Positions 19,493 through 28,978 of a stretch of 64,000 bases of DNA are shown in pieces (within the stretch, counting starts at the first letter, position 1; each line of letters begins with the position of its first letter). The position numbers and the translations under genes were made by a program. This DNA is from Pseudomonas nunensis (GTDB lineage Bacteria > Pseudomonadota > Gammaproteobacteria > Pseudomonadales > Pseudomonadaceae). The stretch covers positions 6,512,501-6,576,500 of the forward strand of contig NZ_CP101125.1 in assembly GCF_024296925.1 (NCBI RefSeq), read 5' to 3'. The notes beneath the pieces are model-generated. The model saw only the letters and a program-made list of their open reading frames with translations, had not been told where the DNA came from and searched no databases.

Positions 19493-21496
19493 ATGAGCAC
19501 ACTTGCTTATCGAAGGGATATCGACGGCTTGCGGGCAATCGCCGTGATCGCGGTGGTGTTGTTCCATTTTGGCGTTCCTGGCTTTACCGGCGGCTTTGTC
19601 GGTGTTGATGTTTTCTTCGTGATTTCCGGCTACTTGATCACTTCGATCATCTGGAACCAGCGTCAGGCCGGGCGCTTCAGCTTTGTCGATTTCTGGGCTC
19701 GGCGTGCCCGGCGGATCCTGCCAGCGCTATTTGTGATGATTCTCGCGGTACTGGCGGTGGGTTGGTTCCTGCTGGCGCCCAAGGACTATGAGGAACTGGG
19801 GCGTTCGGTGCGCTACCAGGTGATGTTCGTCTCCAACATCCTGTTCATGCGCCAGGATGGTTATTTCGATGTGGCTTCCGACCTCAAGCCGTTGCTGCAC
19901 ACCTGGTCGCTGGCGGTTGAAGAGCAGTTCTACATTGTCTTCCCGCTGCTGCTGACGGTGCTGTCGAGTCGCCTCAAACATTGGCGGCTGGCATTGTTCG
20001 GTGCGCTGCTGGTGTCGTTCGGGCTTAGCGTCTGGGCCGTGGCGCACCACCCGGAAAAAGCCTTTTTCCTGTTACCGATGCGCGCCTGGGAGCTGTTGGC
20101 CGGCGCCATGTTGGCGGTTGCGCCAAGAAGCCACTGGCGCCTCACGGCGGCCGGTGCCCAGGCTGTCAGCCTGTTCGGCTTCGGGCTGATTCTGTTGGCG
20201 GTGTTTGCCTACGACAACAGCACGCCATTCCCCGGCGCCGCTGCGCTGTTGCCGACCCTCGGCGTGGTCGCGTTGATCTGGGCCAACGGTCATCGGCAGA
20301 CGCTGGTCGGTGGGATGCTGGCCAGTCGCGTGCTGGTGGGCTTGGGGTTGATTTCCTATTCCTGGTACCTGTGGCATTGGCCGGTGTTTGTGTTCGCCAG
20401 TTATGCCAGCGTTGATGAGTCGGGGCCGGTGGAGATTGCAGGCCTGATTCTGCTCACGCTGGTGCTCGGTTATCTGTCGTGGCGCTTTGTCGAGACGCCG
20501 TTCCGCGAGCGCCGGTTGTTGGCGGGACGTCGACAGATCCTGATGGCGGCCGGTTGCGGCGTGCTGGTGCTCGGCCTGGCCGGTCAGGCATTGCGCTGGA
20601 CTGATGGATTGCCTTCGCGCTTGTCGGATGAGGCGCTGCAGTACGCCAAGGGCAAGGAGTGGCGGCCTGAACTGATGCGCTGTCTGGCGGACGACAAGAC
20701 CCCTGACGACAAGCTGTTTTGTCATTACGGAACGTCAGCGCCGACAACCGCAAAAGCCTTGGTCTGGGGCGACAGTCATGCCACGGCGCTGATCCCGGTC
20801 TTCGACGATGGCGCGCAACAGCATGGGGTCAGCGTGATCCTCGCCAGTTCCCCGGGCTGCATTCCGGTCGAAGGGCTTGAGCACGATCAGCAATGCGCCC
20901 GTTTCAATCGCCGGGTCGAGAAGGCGTTGAAGCCCCAGTCGGTAGCTGATGTGGTGCTGGTTGCGCGCTGGAGCCTGTATCTGTATGGCGATGTGAAAGG
21001 TGATCTGGGCCATGCGCTGCGTGACTCCCATGGCCGATATGAGCGTCCCGTCGCCGAGCAACGTTTAGCTGAAGGCTTGCAGGCGACGATCCGGCAACTG
21101 CGCAATGACGGGCATCGCGTCTGGCTGGTCAAGGAAGCACCGCTGCAACAATTTAGCCCGCCATATCGCCTGACGCGCCTGGCCATGTTGCATCGCCCGA
21201 CCGATGACGTTGGTTTGGCAGTAACCGAGCACTTCAAGCGCCAGGCCTTTATCAGCCAACTGTTCGCGCAACTGGCTGCTGCCAATCCAGGGGTGACCGT
21301 GGTGGATCCGGCGCCGCTGCTGTGTGGTGACGCGGGCCTGTGCCGGGTCGAGCTCGACGGGCATTCGCTGTATACCGACGACAATCACCTGTCGGAGATT
21401 GGCGCACGTCTCGTGGCGCCGGTGCTTGAGCCACTGTTCAGGCGCTTGCAGGCCCAAGCCACAGTCGGCAATGGCAACGTGAATGCGGCGAAGTAA
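19493..21496 (+). CDS. OafA/YrhL-type acyltransferase with SGNH domain
   Basis: This 667-residue protein combines an N-terminal acyltransferase-3 membrane domain (YRRDIDGLRAIAVIAVVLFH, GGFVGVDVFFVISGYLITS, about ten transmembrane helices to residue 370) with a periplasmic SGNH hydrolase-like domain (ALVWGDSHATALIP near 420 and DDNHLSEIGARL near the C-terminus). Such proteins move acetyl groups across the membrane onto O-antigen or other surface glycans. The acceptor is unknown. The gene is monocistronic by spacing, after the rho terminator and before ubiD. Confidence 0.92.
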   Translation: MSTLAYRRDIDGLRAIAVIAVVLFHFGVPGFTGGFVGVDVFFVISGYLITSIIWNQRQAGRFSFVDFWARRARRILPALFVMILAVLAVGWFLLAPKDYEELGRSVRYQVMFVSNILFMRQDGYFDVASDLKPLLHTWSLAVEEQFYIVFPLLLTVLSSRLKHWRLALFGALLVSFGLSVWAVAHHPEKAFFLLPMRAWELLAGAMLAVAPRSHWRLTAAGAQAVSLFGFGLILLAVFAYDNSTPFPGAAALLPTLGVVALIWANGHRQTLVGGMLASRVLVGLGLISYSWYLWHWPVFVFASYASVDESGPVEIAGLILLTLVLGYLSWRFVETPFRERRLLAGRRQILMAAGCGVLVLGLAGQALRWTDGLPSRLSDEALQYAKGKEWRPELMRCLADDKTPDDKLFCHYGTSAPTTAKALVWGDSHATALIPVFDDGAQQHGVSVILASSPGCIPVEGLEHDQQCARFNRRVEKALKPQSVADVVLVARWSLYLYGDVKGDLGHALRDSHGRYERPVAEQRLAEGLQATIRQLRNDGHRVWLVKEAPLQQFSPPYRLTRLAMLHRPTDDVGLAVTEHFKRQAFISQLFAQLAAANPGVTVVDPAPLLCGDAGLCRVELDGHSLYTDDNHLSEIGARLVAPVLEPLFRRLQAQATVGNGNVNAAK

Positions 21497-21565
21497 GCAG
21501 CGATAAGCTGCCAGCGGCCGGCAGAGCAGGTAGGATGTACGCCTATTTTACGGGTGCCATCATCA

Positions 21566-23032
21566 ATGAAATTCAAGGATCTTCGGGATTTCGTGCAGCA
21601 GCTTGAGCAGCGCGGAGAGTTGAAACGCATCCATGTCCCTGTCTCTCCAGTGCTGGAGATGACCGAGGTCTGTGATCGCACGCTGCGGGCCAAAGGCCCG
21701 GCGTTGCTGTTCGAGAACCCGACCGGCTACGACATCCCGGTCCTCGGCAACCTGTTCGGCACCCCCGAGCGGGTGGCCATGGGCATGGGCGCCGAAGCGG
21801 TCAGCGAGCTGCGCGAAATCGGCAAGTTGCTGGCGTTCCTCAAGGAACCCGAGCCGCCGAAGGGCTTGAAAGATGCCTGGTCCAAGCTGCCGATCTTCCG
21901 CAAGATCATCGCCATGGCGCCGAAAGTCGTCAAAGACGCGGTGTGCCAGGAAGTGGTCATTGAAGGCGACGACGTCGATCTGGCGATGCTGCCGGTGCAA
22001 ACCTGCTGGCCTGGCGACGTCGGCCCGCTGATCACTTGGGGCCTGACCGTCACCAAAGGCCCGAACAAGGACCGCCAGAACCTCGGTATCTACCGTCAGC
22101 AAGTGATCGGCCGCAACAAGGTCATCATGCGCTGGCTGAGTCACCGTGGCGGCGCGCTGGATTATCGCGAGTGGTGCGAGAAGCATCCCGGCCAGCCATT
22201 CCCGGTGTCCGTGGCCCTCGGTGCCGACCCGGCGACCATCCTCGGCGCCGTGACACCGGTGCCGGACAGCCTGTCCGAATACGCTTTCGCCGGTCTGCTG
22301 CGCGGTAACCGCACCGAACTGGTGAAGTGCCGTGGCAATGATCTGCAAGTGCCGGCCACCGCCGAGATCATCCTCGAAGGCGTGATCCACCCGGGCGAAA
22401 TGGCCGACGAAGGTCCGTACGGGGATCACACCGGTTATTACAACGAAGTCGACAGCTTCCCGGTGTTCACCGTCGAGCGCATTACCCACCGGATCAAACC
22501 GATCTACCACAGCACCTACACCGGCCGTCCACCGGATGAACCGGCGATTCTCGGTGTGGCGCTGAACGAAGTGTTCGTGCCGATCCTGCAGAAGCAGTTC
22601 CCGGAGATCACCGACTTCTACCTGCCGCCCGAAGGCTGCTCGTACCGCATGGCCATCGTGACCATGAAGAAGTCGTATCCCGGTCATGCCAAGCGGGTAA
22701 TGCTCGGTGTCTGGTCGTTTTTGCGACAGTTCATGTACACCAAGTTCGTTATCGTCACTGACGACGATATCAACGCGCGAGACTGGAACGACGTGGTCTG
22801 GGCCATCACCACGCGCATGGACCCAAAGCGCGACACGGTGATGATCGACAACACGCCGATCGATTACCTCGACTTCGCCTCGCCGGTGTCTGGCCTGGGG
22901 TCGAAGATGGGACTCGATGCCACGCATAAATGGCCCGGCGAAACCACTCGCGAGTGGGGCCGGGTGATCGTCAAGGATGAAGCCGTGACCAAACGGATCG
23001 ATGCCATCTGGAATCAGTTAGGAATAGATTGA
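21566..23032 (+). CDS. ubiD: 4-hydroxy-3-polyprenylbenzoate decarboxylase
   Basis: UbiD removes the carboxyl group in ubiquinone synthesis using prenylated FMN supplied by UbiX. The start at 21566 gives 488 residues beginning [20 protein letters not shown], the usual family N-terminus; the open frame begins four residues earlier. The prenyl-FMN region is recognisable in [20 protein letters not shown] and the C-terminal [14 protein letters not shown]. The next gene starts at the last base of the stop codon, so the pair is cotranscribed and translationally coupled. Confidence 0.95.
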   Translation: MKFKDLRDFVQQLEQRGELKRIHVPVSPVLEMTEVCDRTLRAKGPALLFENPTGYDIPVLGNLFGTPERVAMGMGAEAVSELREIGKLLAFLKEPEPPKGLKDAWSKLPIFRKIIAMAPKVVKDAVCQEVVIEGDDVDLAMLPVQTCWPGDVGPLITWGLTVTKGPNKDRQNLGIYRQQVIGRNKVIMRWLSHRGGALDYREWCEKHPGQPFPVSVALGADPATILGAVTPVPDSLSEYAFAGLLRGNRTELVKCRGNDLQVPATAEIILEGVIHPGEMADEGPYGDHTGYYNEVDSFPVFTVERITHRIKPIYHSTYTGRPPDEPAILGVALNEVFVPILQKQFPEITDFYLPPEGCSYRMAIVTMKKSYPGHAKRVMLGVWSFLRQFMYTKFVIVTDDDINARDWNDVVWAITTRMDPKRDTVMIDNTPIDYLDFASPVSGLGSKMGLDATHKWPGETTREWGRVIVKDEAVTKRIDAIWNQLGID

Positions 23033-24000
23033 TGCGTGTAACCTTGCAGCCCTCCGGAGCAGTGCTTGAGATATTGCCCGGCGAGCGGATTCTCGATGGC
23101 GCGCGGCGGCTGGGCTATGAATGCCCGCAAAGCTGCCGCAACGGCAATTGCCACGTCTGCGCGGCGTTGCTGGTGGAAGGCCGGGTCGAACAGGCCGGTA
23201 ATGTGCGTGACCACGGCGAGTTCTACACTTGCATAGCAGAGCCGCTTGAAGACTGCATCGTGCTGTGGGATGGCGTGCTCGCGCTGGGAGAACTGCCGGT
23301 GCGCAGCTTGTCGTGTCAGGTCATTGAATGCAGGGACGTTGGTGGGGATACCTTTCGGGTGCACCTGCGGGCACCGGCCGGCAAGCCACCGCGCTATCAC
23401 GCCGGTCAGTATTTGATGATTGAGCGCGAGAACGGTGAAAAGTCTGCGTTCTCCCTGGCTTCGGCACCGCATGCCGGGCGCGACCTGGAAATCCATGTGC
23501 TGGCGCGCGAAAGCAGTGCGCTGAGCCTGATCGACCAGTTGCAACGCAACGCCATGGTGCGCATCGAAATGCCATTCGGCGATACCCACTTGGCCGAGTT
23601 GCCGGACGGTCCGCTGGTGTTGATCGCCGCCGGCACCGGCATGGGCCAGATCCACAGCCTGATCGAACATTGCCGCGCCACCGGCTTCAAGCATCCGGTG
23701 CATCTGTATTGGGGCGTGCGCCGCCCTGAAGACTTTTATGAAATCGAACATTGGGACGAATGGCTGAAACTGCCCAATCTGTTCCTGCATAAAGTCGTCA
23801 GCGATCAATGCGGTTGGGAAGGGCGCTGCGGCATGCTGCATGAGGCGGTGTGCGAGGATTTTGCCGATCTGAAATCGCTGCATGTCTACGCCAGTGGCTC
23901 ACCGGCCATGGTCTACGGCACGCTGGATGCGTTGGTCGAGGCGGGGATGGATGCGCATCAAATGCGCGCGGACGTGTTTGCTTACGCGCCGCGATCTTGA
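23032..24000 (+). CDS. Ferredoxin reductase-type [2Fe-2S]/FAD protein (CDP-6-deoxy-glucoseen reductase-like)
   Basis: This 322-residue protein has an N-terminal plant-type [2Fe-2S] ferredoxin domain (CPQSCRNGNCHVC near residue 35, last Cys in FYTCIAEP), then FAD-binding (GQYLMIERENGEKSAFSLAS) and NAD(P)-binding domains (LVLIAAGTGMGQIHSLIEH). It resembles AscD-type CDP-6-deoxy-3,4-glucoseen reductase and phenol hydroxylase reductases. The start ATG overlaps the ubiD stop by one base, which argues for a role in or near ubiquinone metabolism rather than sugar synthesis. The electron acceptor is not known. Confidence 0.88.
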   Translation: MRVTLQPSGAVLEILPGERILDGARRLGYECPQSCRNGNCHVCAALLVEGRVEQAGNVRDHGEFYTCIAEPLEDCIVLWDGVLALGELPVRSLSCQVIECRDVGGDTFRVHLRAPAGKPPRYHAGQYLMIERENGEKSAFSLASAPHAGRDLEIHVLARESSALSLIDQLQRNAMVRIEMPFGDTHLAELPDGPLVLIAAGTGMGQIHSLIEHCRATGFKHPVHLYWGVRRPEDFYEIEHWDEWLKLPNLFLHKVVSDQCGWEGRCGMLHEAVCEDFADLKSLHVYASGSPAMVYGTLDALVEAGMDAHQMRADVFAYAPRS

Positions 24001-24209
24001 TCCTCGGTCCTGAATCGTTATAACTCCCTATATAGCCGATCGGTATTTATAGATTTATATAAATGCCGGTAGGTTATATGTCATATAGGCAATTATTTAA
24101 GAACTGTGCCATGGCACTTAAATTGCCTTAAAACTTATGTGCCTTATTGTTACAGCGGTGCGTTCTATTAAGTAATTCTTTATCCGCGGGGAGCTGAACG
24201 CTATTCGCC
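24001..24209. other. AT-rich intergenic region with nested palindromes
   Basis: This 209-base stretch is far richer in A and T than its neighbours. It contains an inverted repeat with arms 24041-24050 and 24059-24068 (one mismatch), outer arms CCTATAT at 24027-24033 and ATATAGG at 24083-24089, and a perfect 12-base palindrome GTGCCATGGCAC at 24106-24117. No gene or intrinsic terminator is evident. It could hold the chaC promoter or be a remnant of foreign DNA. Confidence 0.6.
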
Positions 24210-24879
24210 ATGAGCGCCATTGAATCTGCTTTTCTGAACCTGGCTTACCCTCCGCGGCTCGATCTTGGGCCGCAGCTTTACGCACGAACAATTGCTCAGC
24301 TCGATGCAATCGACCATGGCGCGCCACAAGGGTGGGCCGGTCTGGCTGTTCGCTTACGGGTCGCTGATCTGGCGTCCTGAATGCCCGGCGGTGGAGCGTG
24401 TTCGCGGTCGAGTGCACGGCTATCATCGCGGTTTGTACCTGTGGTCCCACGAACATCGCGGCACGCCGGAAGTGCCGGGCCTGGTGTTTGGCCTGGATCG
24501 CGGCGGCTCTTGCAGCGGTTTTGCTTATCGCCTTCCCGAAGAACAACTCGAAGCGTCGCTTTATGCCTTGTGGCAGCGCGAAATGCCATTCCCGTCCTAT
24601 CGCCCACACTGGCTCAACTGCCGTCTTGAAGACGGAAGTCAGGTTCAGGCATTGGGATTTGTGTTGGAGCGGCACCTGCCCAGCTATGCCGGCAATTTGC
24701 CGGATCACGTGCTGAGCCAGGTATTCGAAAGCGCTTGCGGACGTTACGGCACCACTCGCGATTATGTCGAGCAGACCGCCAACGCCCTGCGTAGCCACGC
24801 CATGCCAGACAAGAATCTGGAGGCGCGGCTCAAGCGTTGCAAATCAAAAGACGATCAGGCGATCGCCTCGCGGCTTTGA
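24210..24879 (+). pseudogene. ChaC-like gamma-glutamylcyclotransferase, apparent N-terminal frameshift
   Basis: ChaC enzymes release 5-oxoproline from gamma-glutamyl compounds such as glutathione. An ATG at 24210 opens with MSAIESAFLNLAYPPRLDLGP, which is the N-terminus I expect for Pseudomonas homologues, but a run of three T at 24277-24279 breaks the frame. Removing one T would join it to the downstream frame THEQLLSSMQ and the ChaC domain (VWLFAYGSLIWRPEC, then SHEHRGTPEVPGL, catalytic Glu in the LPEEQL/RYR region). The remaining open frame can still start at TTG 24265 or ATG 24304 and keeps the full catalytic domain, so a shorter active protein or a sequencing error are possible. The end overlaps glpT by 25 bases. 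Confidence 0.7.
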
Positions 24880-26204
24880 CTGGCGACGTTCTTGTGACCC
24901 AGCGTGGGTGCCAGGAACGCCATCGCCAGCAGGCAGGCAACGACCAGCAGGATGAAGCCGCCATCCCAGCCGAAATAGTCCACGGTGTAACCCATCAGGG
25001 CGCTGGCCGCGACTGAACCACCCAGGTAACCGAACAGACCGGTAAAGCCTGCGGCGGTGCCGGCAGCCTTCTTCGGCACCAATTCCAGCGCTTGCAAGCC
25101 CACCAGCATTACCGGGCCGTAGATCAGGAAGCCGATCGCGAACAGCGAGATCATGTCGATCATCGGGTTACCCGGCGGATTCAGCCAATACACGATCGTT
25201 GCAACAGTCACCAACGCCATGAACACCATGCCGGTCAGGCCACGGTTGCCACGGAAGACTTTGTCCGACATCCAGCCGCACAGCAGCGTGCCTGGAATAC
25301 CGGCCCACTCGTACAGGAAGTAAGCCCACGAGGTCTTGTCGAAATCGAAGTGCTTGACCTCCTTGAGGTAGGTCGGTGCCCAGTCCAGGATGCCGTAGCG
25401 CAACAGGTAGACGAAGACGTTGGCCAAGGCGATGAACCAGAGCATTTTGTTGCGCAGCACGTATTTGACGAAGATGTCCTTGGCGCTGAATTCGTCTTCG
25501 TGGCTGGCGTCGTAGCCTTCCGGGTAATCGTTCTTGTACTTCTCGATCGGCGGCAGGCCGGTCGATTGCGGGGTGTCGCGCATCACAATGAAGGCAAACA
25601 CGGCAACCAGCAGCGCCACGGCGGCCGGTACATAGAACTTGCTGTGCCAGTCGTTGAACCAGCCCATACCGAGAATCGCCAACGGACCAATCAAGCCGCC
25701 GCCAACGTTATGCGCGGTGTTCCAGACCGATACCACGCCACCGCGTTCTTTCTGCGACCACCAGTGCACCATGGTCCGCCCGCTCGGTGGCCAGCCCATG
25801 CCTTGCGCCCAGCCGTTGATGAACAACAGGATGAACATCATGGTCACGCTGGACGTCGCCCACGGTGCGAAACCGAAAACGAACATCACCCCGGCAGACA
25901 CCACCAGGCCAAAGGGCAGGAAGTAACGCGGGTTGGAACGGTCGGACACGATGCCCATCAGGAATTTGGACAGACCGTAGGCAATCGCAATCGCCGACAT
26001 CGCCACACCCAGTTGACCCTTTGTATAGCCTTGGGCAATCAGGTCCGGGAACGCCAGGGTGAAGTTCTTGCGCAGCAGGTAGTAACCCGCGTAGCCAATG
26101 AAAATCCCGGCGAAGATCTGCCAGCGAAGGCGTCGGTAGGTGCTGTCTATTTTTTCTTCAGGCAATGGAGCCTGATGTGCGGCAGGACGAAAGAAAGCAA
26201 ACAT
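24855..26204 (-). CDS. glpT: Glycerol-3-phosphate/phosphate antiporter
   Basis: This 449-residue, twelve-helix MFS transporter is GlpT, exchanging glycerol-3-phosphate for phosphate. It begins [20 protein letters not shown] and has the organophosphate:phosphate antiporter motif [20 protein letters not shown] with the substrate-binding Arg, the loop [14 protein letters not shown] and [15 protein letters not shown]. The gene converges on and slightly overlaps the chaC-like gene. A 286-base upstream region separates it from the oxidoreductase gene. Confidence 0.94.
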   Translation of the reverse strand: MFAFFRPAAHQAPLPEEKIDSTYRRLRWQIFAGIFIGYAGYYLLRKNFTLAFPDLIAQGYTKGQLGVAMSAIAIAYGLSKFLMGIVSDRSNPRYFLPFGLVVSAGVMFVFGFAPWATSSVTMMFILLFINGWAQGMGWPPSGRTMVHWWSQKERGGVVSVWNTAHNVGGGLIGPLAILGMGWFNDWHSKFYVPAAVALLVAVFAFIVMRDTPQSTGLPPIEKYKNDYPEGYDASHEDEFSAKDIFVKYVLRNKMLWFIALANVFVYLLRYGILDWAPTYLKEVKHFDFDKTSWAYFLYEWAGIPGTLLCGWMSDKVFRGNRGLTGMVFMALVTVATIVYWLNPPGNPMIDMISLFAIGFLIYGPVMLVGLQALELVPKKAAGTAAGFTGLFGYLGGSVAASALMGYTVDYFGWDGGFILLVVACLLAMAFLAPTLGHKNVASQSREAIA

Positions 26205-26314
26205 TCAAGAGCTCCAGATTTCTTGTTTTGACTGCGGATGCGAATGTTACAGTTTCGTTACCGAAAATAGCACCGGTTCGCATTGGCAAAACAGCGGAAA
26301 TGTTGGAGATCGCG

Positions 26315-26330
26315 TGTTCCTTTATGAACA
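26315..26330. promoter_or_regulatory. Weak inverted repeat upstream of glpT
   Basis: TGTTC and GAACA flank six bases about 110 bases upstream of the glpT start. E. coli GlpR sites share the TGTTC/GAACA core, so this could be a GlpR-like operator, but half-sites are short. Confidence 0.3.
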
Positions 26331-26490
26331 TGTCGCTCAGGTGTAAGTGAAGGGCGGTGTGGGAAAGGTTACCAATAGGGCTTCGTGCGGCTAGCGGCTC
26401 GAAATAGCACGGCTTTTGTGGAAACGTCCTTCATATAAAGAAGAAGCGATCCAGCCAGTAGCGTCTACCGGCCAGATCGCTGCATCAGGC

Positions 26491-27468
26491 TTAGCGAACC
26501 TGCACCACCACTTTCCCGACCGCCTTGCGCTGCCCAAGATCATTAATCGCCTGCGCCGCATTACTCAGCGGATACACCTGCGACACCAGCGGCTTCAACT
26601 TGCCTTCGGCAAACCAGCCAAATAATTGCTGGAAGTTCGCTGCGTTGTCCTGGGGCTGGCGCTGGGCGAAAGAGCCCCAGAACACGCCGACCACCGCTGC
26701 GCCTTTGAGCAGGGCGAGGTTGACCGGGAATTCGGGGATGCGTCCGCTGGCGAAACCCACTACCAGCAGGCGGCCGTTCCAGGCGATGGCGCGCACGGCT
26801 TGGTCGAACAGGTCGCCGCCGACCGGGTCGTAGATCACGTCGGCACCCTGGCCGTCGGTCAGGCGCTTGATTTCGTCCTTGAGGCTGGTTTCGCTGTAGT
26901 TGATCAGTTCATCGGCGCCAGCGGCCTTGGCCACGGCGAGTTTTTCCGCGCTGCTGGCGGCGGCGATCACCCGGGCGCCCATGGCTTTGCCGATTTCCAC
27001 GGCGGCCAGGCCGACACCGCCGGATGCGCCGAGCACCAACAGGGTTTCGCCCGGTTGCAGGTTGGCGCGTTGCTTGAGGGCGTGCATCGAGGTGCCGTAG
27101 GTCATGCTGAAGGCGGCGGCGGTGTTGAAGTCCATCGACGGCGGGATCGGCAGCACGTTGTAGCCCGGCACGGCGACCTGTTCGGCGAAGCTGCCCCAAC
27201 CGGTCAGGGCCATGACCCGGTCACCGACCTTGAGGTGGCTGACCTTTTCGCCCACGGCACTGACCACACCCGCCGCTTCACCGCCCGGGGAAAACGGGAA
27301 GGGCGGTTTGAATTGGTATTTGCCCTCGATGATCAGCGTGTCCGGAAAGTTGACCCCGGCGGCGTGCACGTCCAGCAGGATTTCGTTCTTCTTTGCGACA
27401 GGACTGGCGACGTCTTCCAGCACCAGCGATTCGGCGGGGCCGAAGGCTTTGCATAGCACGGCTTTCAT
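26491..27468 (-). CDS. Zinc-independent quinone oxidoreductase (MDR family)
   Basis: This 325-residue protein is of the medium-chain dehydrogenase/reductase family without the catalytic zinc: MKAVLCKAFGPAESLVLED at the N-terminus, the alcohol dehydrogenase-like domain with AGVNFPDTLIIEGKYQFKPP, and the cofactor motif VLGASGGVGLAAVEIGKAMG near residue 150. It probably uses NADPH to reduce quinones or enoyl compounds. The start at 27468 is preferred to 27558 because it matches the family. The gene is followed by a long intergenic region before glpT. Confidence 0.92.
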   Translation of the reverse strand: MKAVLCKAFGPAESLVLEDVASPVAKKNEILLDVHAAGVNFPDTLIIEGKYQFKPPFPFSPGGEAAGVVSAVGEKVSHLKVGDRVMALTGWGSFAEQVAVPGYNVLPIPPSMDFNTAAAFSMTYGTSMHALKQRANLQPGETLLVLGASGGVGLAAVEIGKAMGARVIAAASSAEKLAVAKAAGADELINYSETSLKDEIKRLTDGQGADVIYDPVGGDLFDQAVRAIAWNGRLLVVGFASGRIPEFPVNLALLKGAAVVGVFWGSFAQRQPQDNAANFQQLFGWFAEGKLKPLVSQVYPLSNAAQAINDLGQRKAVGKVVVQVR

Positions 27469-27618
27469 CAGGGCTATTCCTTTGGGAGTGATGGCCGATA
27501 AGTGTAGGTGTGTGAATCGTTGGGTCAACGAGCATGCCCGGCCCTGATAACCAGCCATAAGCTTGTGCTTGCGCGGCGGGTCGATATGCTAGGCCGCAAA
27601 CCGGATAAGGAGCGAATT

Positions 27619-28029
27619 GTGAAAGCGTGGATCATGTTGATGCTGGCCCTGTCTCTGCCCATGGCAGCGATGGCCGAAGAAGCCGCCAAAGAAGGCGAAG
27701 CCCCGAAAGTCAGCTACCTGACCCTGAGCCCGCCATTCGTGGGTAACTATGGGTTGGACGGCACGCCGAAGCTGAAGGTGTTCAAGGCTGATGTGGCGTT
27801 GCGCGTGACCGGTGAAGAAGCGACCAAACTGGTGAAGGCCAATGAGCCGTTGATTCGCAATCAACTGGTGGCGTTGTTCACCCAGCAAACCACCGAGGCG
27901 ATGAACACCGTCGAGGGCAAGGAAAAGCTGCGTCAGGAAGCGTTGAAGCAGACCCAGCAAGTGATGAATGACGAAACGGGTAAGCCGGTGGTTGAGGATT
28001 TGTTGTTTAACAACTTGATCATTCAGTAA
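27619..28029 (+). CDS. FliL-like periplasmic protein
   Basis: This 136-residue protein starts at GTG 27619 behind AAGGAG and has a signal peptide (MKAWIMLMLALSLPMAAMAEE). The mature part contains PPFVGNYGLDGTPKLKVFKADVALRVTG and ends with VVEDLLFNNLIIQ, which resembles the C-terminal domain of flagellar FliL. It is not located near flagellar genes, so a flagellar role is uncertain; it may be a free-standing member of the FliL-like family found in many pseudomonads. Confidence 0.7.
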   Translation: MKAWIMLMLALSLPMAAMAEEAAKEGEAPKVSYLTLSPPFVGNYGLDGTPKLKVFKADVALRVTGEEATKLVKANEPLIRNQLVALFTQQTTEAMNTVEGKEKLRQEALKQTQQVMNDETGKPVVEDLLFNNLIIQ

Positions 28030-28054
28030 GACTCTCGCTGTCCGGGCGGACCTC

Positions 28055-28118
28055 TTCGCGAGCAAGCCCGCTCCCACAGGGGAACGCATTCCAATGTGGG
28101 AGCGGGCTTGCTCGCGAA
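28055..28118. repeat. REP doublet, family a
   Basis: Inverted copies with TTCGCG outermost and only a short spacer lie between the converging FliL-like and EVE-domain genes. Confidence 0.9.
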
Positions 28119-28143
28119 GGCATTTACCCAGTCGCTGCGAGGC

Positions 28144-28596
28144 TCAAGCCCTTAACGCAATCACCGCCGCCCACTGTTCGGCGGTCACCGGCATCACCGA
28201 CAACCGCGACCCTTTCTGCACCAGTGGCATCTCGGCCAACGCAGTCTGCTGCTTCAGATAATCCAGCTTCAACACTCTGGAAAACGTCTCGACATGCGCG
28301 ACATCAATCGCGCTCCAGGCGTTTTTCTCGGCAGTAGCCTTCGGATCGTAGTAATGACTCTCAGGCTCCAGCGCCGTCGGGTCCGGATAGGCCGCTTCAA
28401 CTATTTTGCCGATCCCGGCAATCCCGGGCTCCGGGCAGCTGGAGTGATAGAAGAAGAACTCGTCACCCACCGCCATCGCCCGCAGGAAATTACGTGCCTG
28501 ATAGTTGCGAACCCCGTCCCAGCGCGCTTTGCCCAGCTTCGCAAGGTCGTTGATCGAGAGCTCGTCGGGCTCGGATTTCATCAGCCAATAAGCCAT
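28144..28596 (-). CDS. EVE domain-containing protein
   Basis: This 150-residue protein begins MAYWLMKSEPDELSINDLAK and contains WDGVRNYQARNFLRAMAVGD and FFYHSSC, the signature of the EVE domain, a PUA-like fold that binds modified nucleotides. The function in bacteria is probably RNA or DNA modification reading, but no target is established. The ATG is preceded by GGAGCAAAAACC. It is divergent from the small membrane peptide gene upstream. Confidence 0.92.
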   Translation of the reverse strand: MAYWLMKSEPDELSINDLAKLGKARWDGVRNYQARNFLRAMAVGDEFFFYHSSCPEPGIAGIGKIVEAAYPDPTALEPESHYYDPKATAEKNAWSAIDVAHVETFSRVLKLDYLKQQTALAEMPLVQKGSRLSVMPVTAEQWAAVIALRA

Positions 28597-28791
28597 GGTT
28601 TTTGCTCCTTGCGAGGTGAGTGGGCAAGTTGTCGGGCAATTTTATGACAAACCGACAGTCGGTTGACGCCAGTGTTTGCGTGTCGGTTCACGTTGTCGCA
28701 AAATGCCGGCCTTCTAAGCTTGACGCTGCTGCACGGCCTACAACGGAAACCGCTGCTGTCATCGTGTTGATGTGCCTTTGGGGGGCAATCG

Positions 28792-28944
28792 ATGAAACGC
28801 AAACCGGATTTACTATGGATTTTGGTTATTTTGTTCGGCCTCGGCGTCGTGACCACCGGCTATGCCCAAAGCTTGTGGAGCAACAAGACGGATGCGCCGA
28901 TCGAAATCGCGCAGCAACAACAGCCGTCCGCCTTCAAGCGCTGA
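28792..28944 (+). CDS. Small membrane peptide, function unknown (50 residues)
   Basis: The reading frame from ATG 28792 encodes MKRKPDLLWILVILFGLGV and continues to FKR before TGA at 28942. It has a positively charged start, one transmembrane segment of about 18 residues, and a polar Gln-rich tail, so it should be inserted in the inner membrane. GGGGGGCAATCG precedes the ATG as a possible ribosome-binding site. I recall similar 40-50-residue proteins at this locus in other pseudomonads, without known function. It lies just upstream of the 3' end of the cyclo-ligase gene on the other strand. Confidence 0.7.
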   Translation: MKRKPDLLWILVILFGLGVVTTGYAQSLWSNKTDAPIEIAQQQQPSAFKR

Positions 28945-28978
28945 ATCTGTCTTCCGGACGCCGCTGATTCCAGTGGCG

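Noticed and set aside
26165..26350. 61-residue open frame upstream of glpT
   Set aside because: It overlaps the glpT start in antisense, has no ribosome-binding site and no family resemblance.
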